From: Pontederia crassipes
Lineage: Eukaryota > Streptophyta > Magnoliopsida > Commelinales > Pontederiaceae
NCBI GenBank assembly: GCA_030549335.1
Contig: CM060190.1
Span: forward strand, 73,174,118 to 73,238,117
DNA length: 64,000 nucleotides
Direction: 5' to 3'
Part shown: piece after piece, positions 62,902-64,000 of the stretch
Numbering within the stretch: position 1 is the stretch's first letter
Layout of the letters: the number at the start of each line of letters is the position of its first letter
Translations under genes and position numbers: made by a program
Notes under the pieces: model-generated
What the model saw: only the letters and a program-made list of their open reading frames with translations
What the model was told of the DNA's origin: nothing
Databases searched by the model: none

Positions 62902-64000
62902 TTACCAAGTATTTATGTTAAGCAAGTCCAAACAATGTTGGAACTTGCCATAAGGAACAGATTTGGTGAACATATCAGCTGGATTATCTTCAGTGTCAAT
63001 CTTCTTCACCTTGATCCTCTTCTCAGTGCGGATGAAGTGATATCTGACATCAATGTATTTGGTTCTTTCATGATGTACTTGATCCTTGGCTAAACATATT
63101 GCACTCAGACTGTCACAGTGCACTATAGCCTGCTCCTGATGTAATCCGAGATCTCCAACTAAGCCTTTTAACCAGATGCCTTCCTTGGCAGCTTCCGTAA
63201 GTGCCATGTATTCAGCCTCTGTGGTGGACAATGTAACTGATGGTTGAAGTGTAGCCTTCCAACTAACAACTGAACTGCCCAAAGTGAAGACATAGCATGT
63301 CATAGATCGTCTTCCATCAACATCTCCAGCATAATCTGAATCTGAGTACCCTGCAACCAAACACTCTTTATCACTTCTGTAGATGAGGCCAATATCAGAT
63401 GTTCCTCTCAGATACCGAAAAATTCGCTTCACTGCTTGCCAGTGCTCCTTTCCTGGATCGCTCATGAACCTGCTGACAACACTGACTGCATGAGCAATGT
63501 CTGGTCTTGTACAAACCATGGCATACATCAAACTTCCAACTGCACTAGCATATGGAACCCGAGACATGTACTCCTTTTCTGCATCTGACTTTGGTGCGAA
63601 GGCAACAGAAAGATGAACATTTGCAGCTGATGGAGTATTCAAAGGCTTCGCTCCAGACATTCCAAACCTGGATAAAATCTTCTCAATATAACTTTTCTGA
63701 GATAAGAAGAATTTACCCTGTGCGCGATCCCTTAGAATTTCCATCCCCAGAATCTTCTGTGCTGCACCAAGATCTTTCATGTCGAATTCTGCACTGAGGA
63801 GCTTCTTCAGATTTTGAATGTCTGCCATGTCTCTGGCAGCAATAAGCATATCATCAACATACAAGAGCAGATAGATGGTGGAGCCGTCCTTCACCTTCTT
63901 GTGGTATACACAGCAATCATAGGGACTTCGACTGAATCCCTTACTGATCATGAAGCTGTCGAACCTCTTGTACCATTGTCTGGGAGACTGTTTCAAGCCA
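62902..64000 (-). CDS. Copia pol, C-terminal reverse transcriptase and RNase H (partial)
   Basis: An open frame from the window edge to a stop at 62902, about 365 residues visible. Motifs in order: [12 protein letters not shown], the reverse-transcriptase active site YVDDMLIA, then [34 protein letters not shown], and RNase H with [13 protein letters not shown] and [13 protein letters not shown], ending in LDLLNINTW. No stops or frameshifts appear in this part, so the element may be recent. It differs from the element at 5890 (different LTR and protein). The 5' portion of the protein is outside the window. Confidence 0.93.
   Translation of the reverse strand, partial: GLKQSPRQWYKRFDSFMISKGFSRSPYDCCVYHKKVKDGSTIYLLLYVDDMLIAARDMADIQNLKKLLSAEFDMKDLGAAQKILGMEILRDRAQGKFFLSQKSYIEKILSRFGMSGAKPLNTPSAANVHLSVAFAPKSDAEKEYMSRVPYASAVGSLMYAMVCTRPDIAHAVSVVSRFMSDPGKEHWQAVKRIFRYLRGTSDIGLIYRSDKECLVAGYSDSDYAGDVDGRRSMTCYVFTLGSSVVSWKATLQPSVTLSTTEAEYMALTEAAKEGIWLKGLVGDLGLHQEQAIVHCDSLSAICLAKDQVHHERTKYIDVRYHFIRTEKRIKVKKIDTEDNPADMFTKSVPYGKFQHCLDLLNINTW

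Larger units (their letters stand above)
62393..64000 (-). mobile_element. Ty1/copia element, 3' part, continues beyond the window
   Basis: A minus-strand element with its 3' LTR at 62393-62826 (434 bp, TG...CA), a polypurine tract beside it, and an open pol frame running to the window edge. Its 5' LTR must lie beyond position 64000, so full length and LTR identity cannot be judged. Confidence 0.85.

Overview
The window is nuclear DNA from a flowering plant. The genes are split by short GT-AG introns, encode plant-specific products (chloroplast enzymes, a vacuolar sorting receptor, a lumenal FKBP), and sit among LTR retrotransposons, SINEs and AT-rich inverted-repeat elements. Several first exons (coproporphyrinogen oxidase, FKBP13, plastid FBPase, VSR) are much more GC-rich than their later exons. 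That 5'-to-3' GC gradient suggests a commelinid monocot; the species cannot be fixed from sequence alone.

Layout. 0.1-3.6 kb: complete ALIS (CDC50-family flippase subunit) gene, minus strand, with a SINE in an intron. 5.8-11.05 kb: last exon of a dihydroneopterin aldolase (folate synthesis) gene, split by a very young Ty1/copia element with 480-bp LTRs and a 5-bp target duplication. 12-16.4 kb: older, truncated copia element. 16.7-20.2 kb: complete 12-exon vacuolar sorting receptor gene. 22.1-25.9 kb: divergent pair, a small LLPH-like basic protein (minus) and plastid fructose-1,6-bisphosphatase of the non-redox type (plus), about 250 bp apart. 26.5-28.0 kb: secreted galactose mutarotase-like protein. 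28.8 kb: tRNA-Ala(CGC). 29.0-32.1 kb: FKBP13. 33.2-35.2 kb: unknown small membrane protein. 35.6-39.0 kb: nest of inverted-repeat elements and a tRNA-derived SINE. 41.7-45.1 kb: coproporphyrinogen III oxidase. 45.4-46.3 kb: further inverted-repeat elements. 47.6-56.2 kb: complete but dead Ty3/gypsy chromovirus with 1.85-kb LTRs. 58.1-60.6 kb: giant foldback. 62.4-64.0 kb: 3' end of a third copia element that runs off the window.

The host genes are ordinary single-copy-type housekeeping genes and do not form a pathway cluster. Two are plastid metabolism genes (FBPase, coproporphyrinogen oxidase), one is a thylakoid-lumen foldase, and two serve membranes and trafficking (ALIS, VSR). I reconstructed intron/exon structure by hand from splice-site dinucleotides, reading frame and family similarity. 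Seven host genes close into full reading frames with an ATG, consistent intron phases and a stop; an eighth, the unknown membrane protein, also closes. The most notable items are the fresh transposon insertion inside a folate-synthesis exon, the 2.5-kb foldback, the gypsy element killed almost wholly by C-to-T-type stop codons in one unbroken frame, and a family of elements with AT-rich inverted arms and GC-rich cores.
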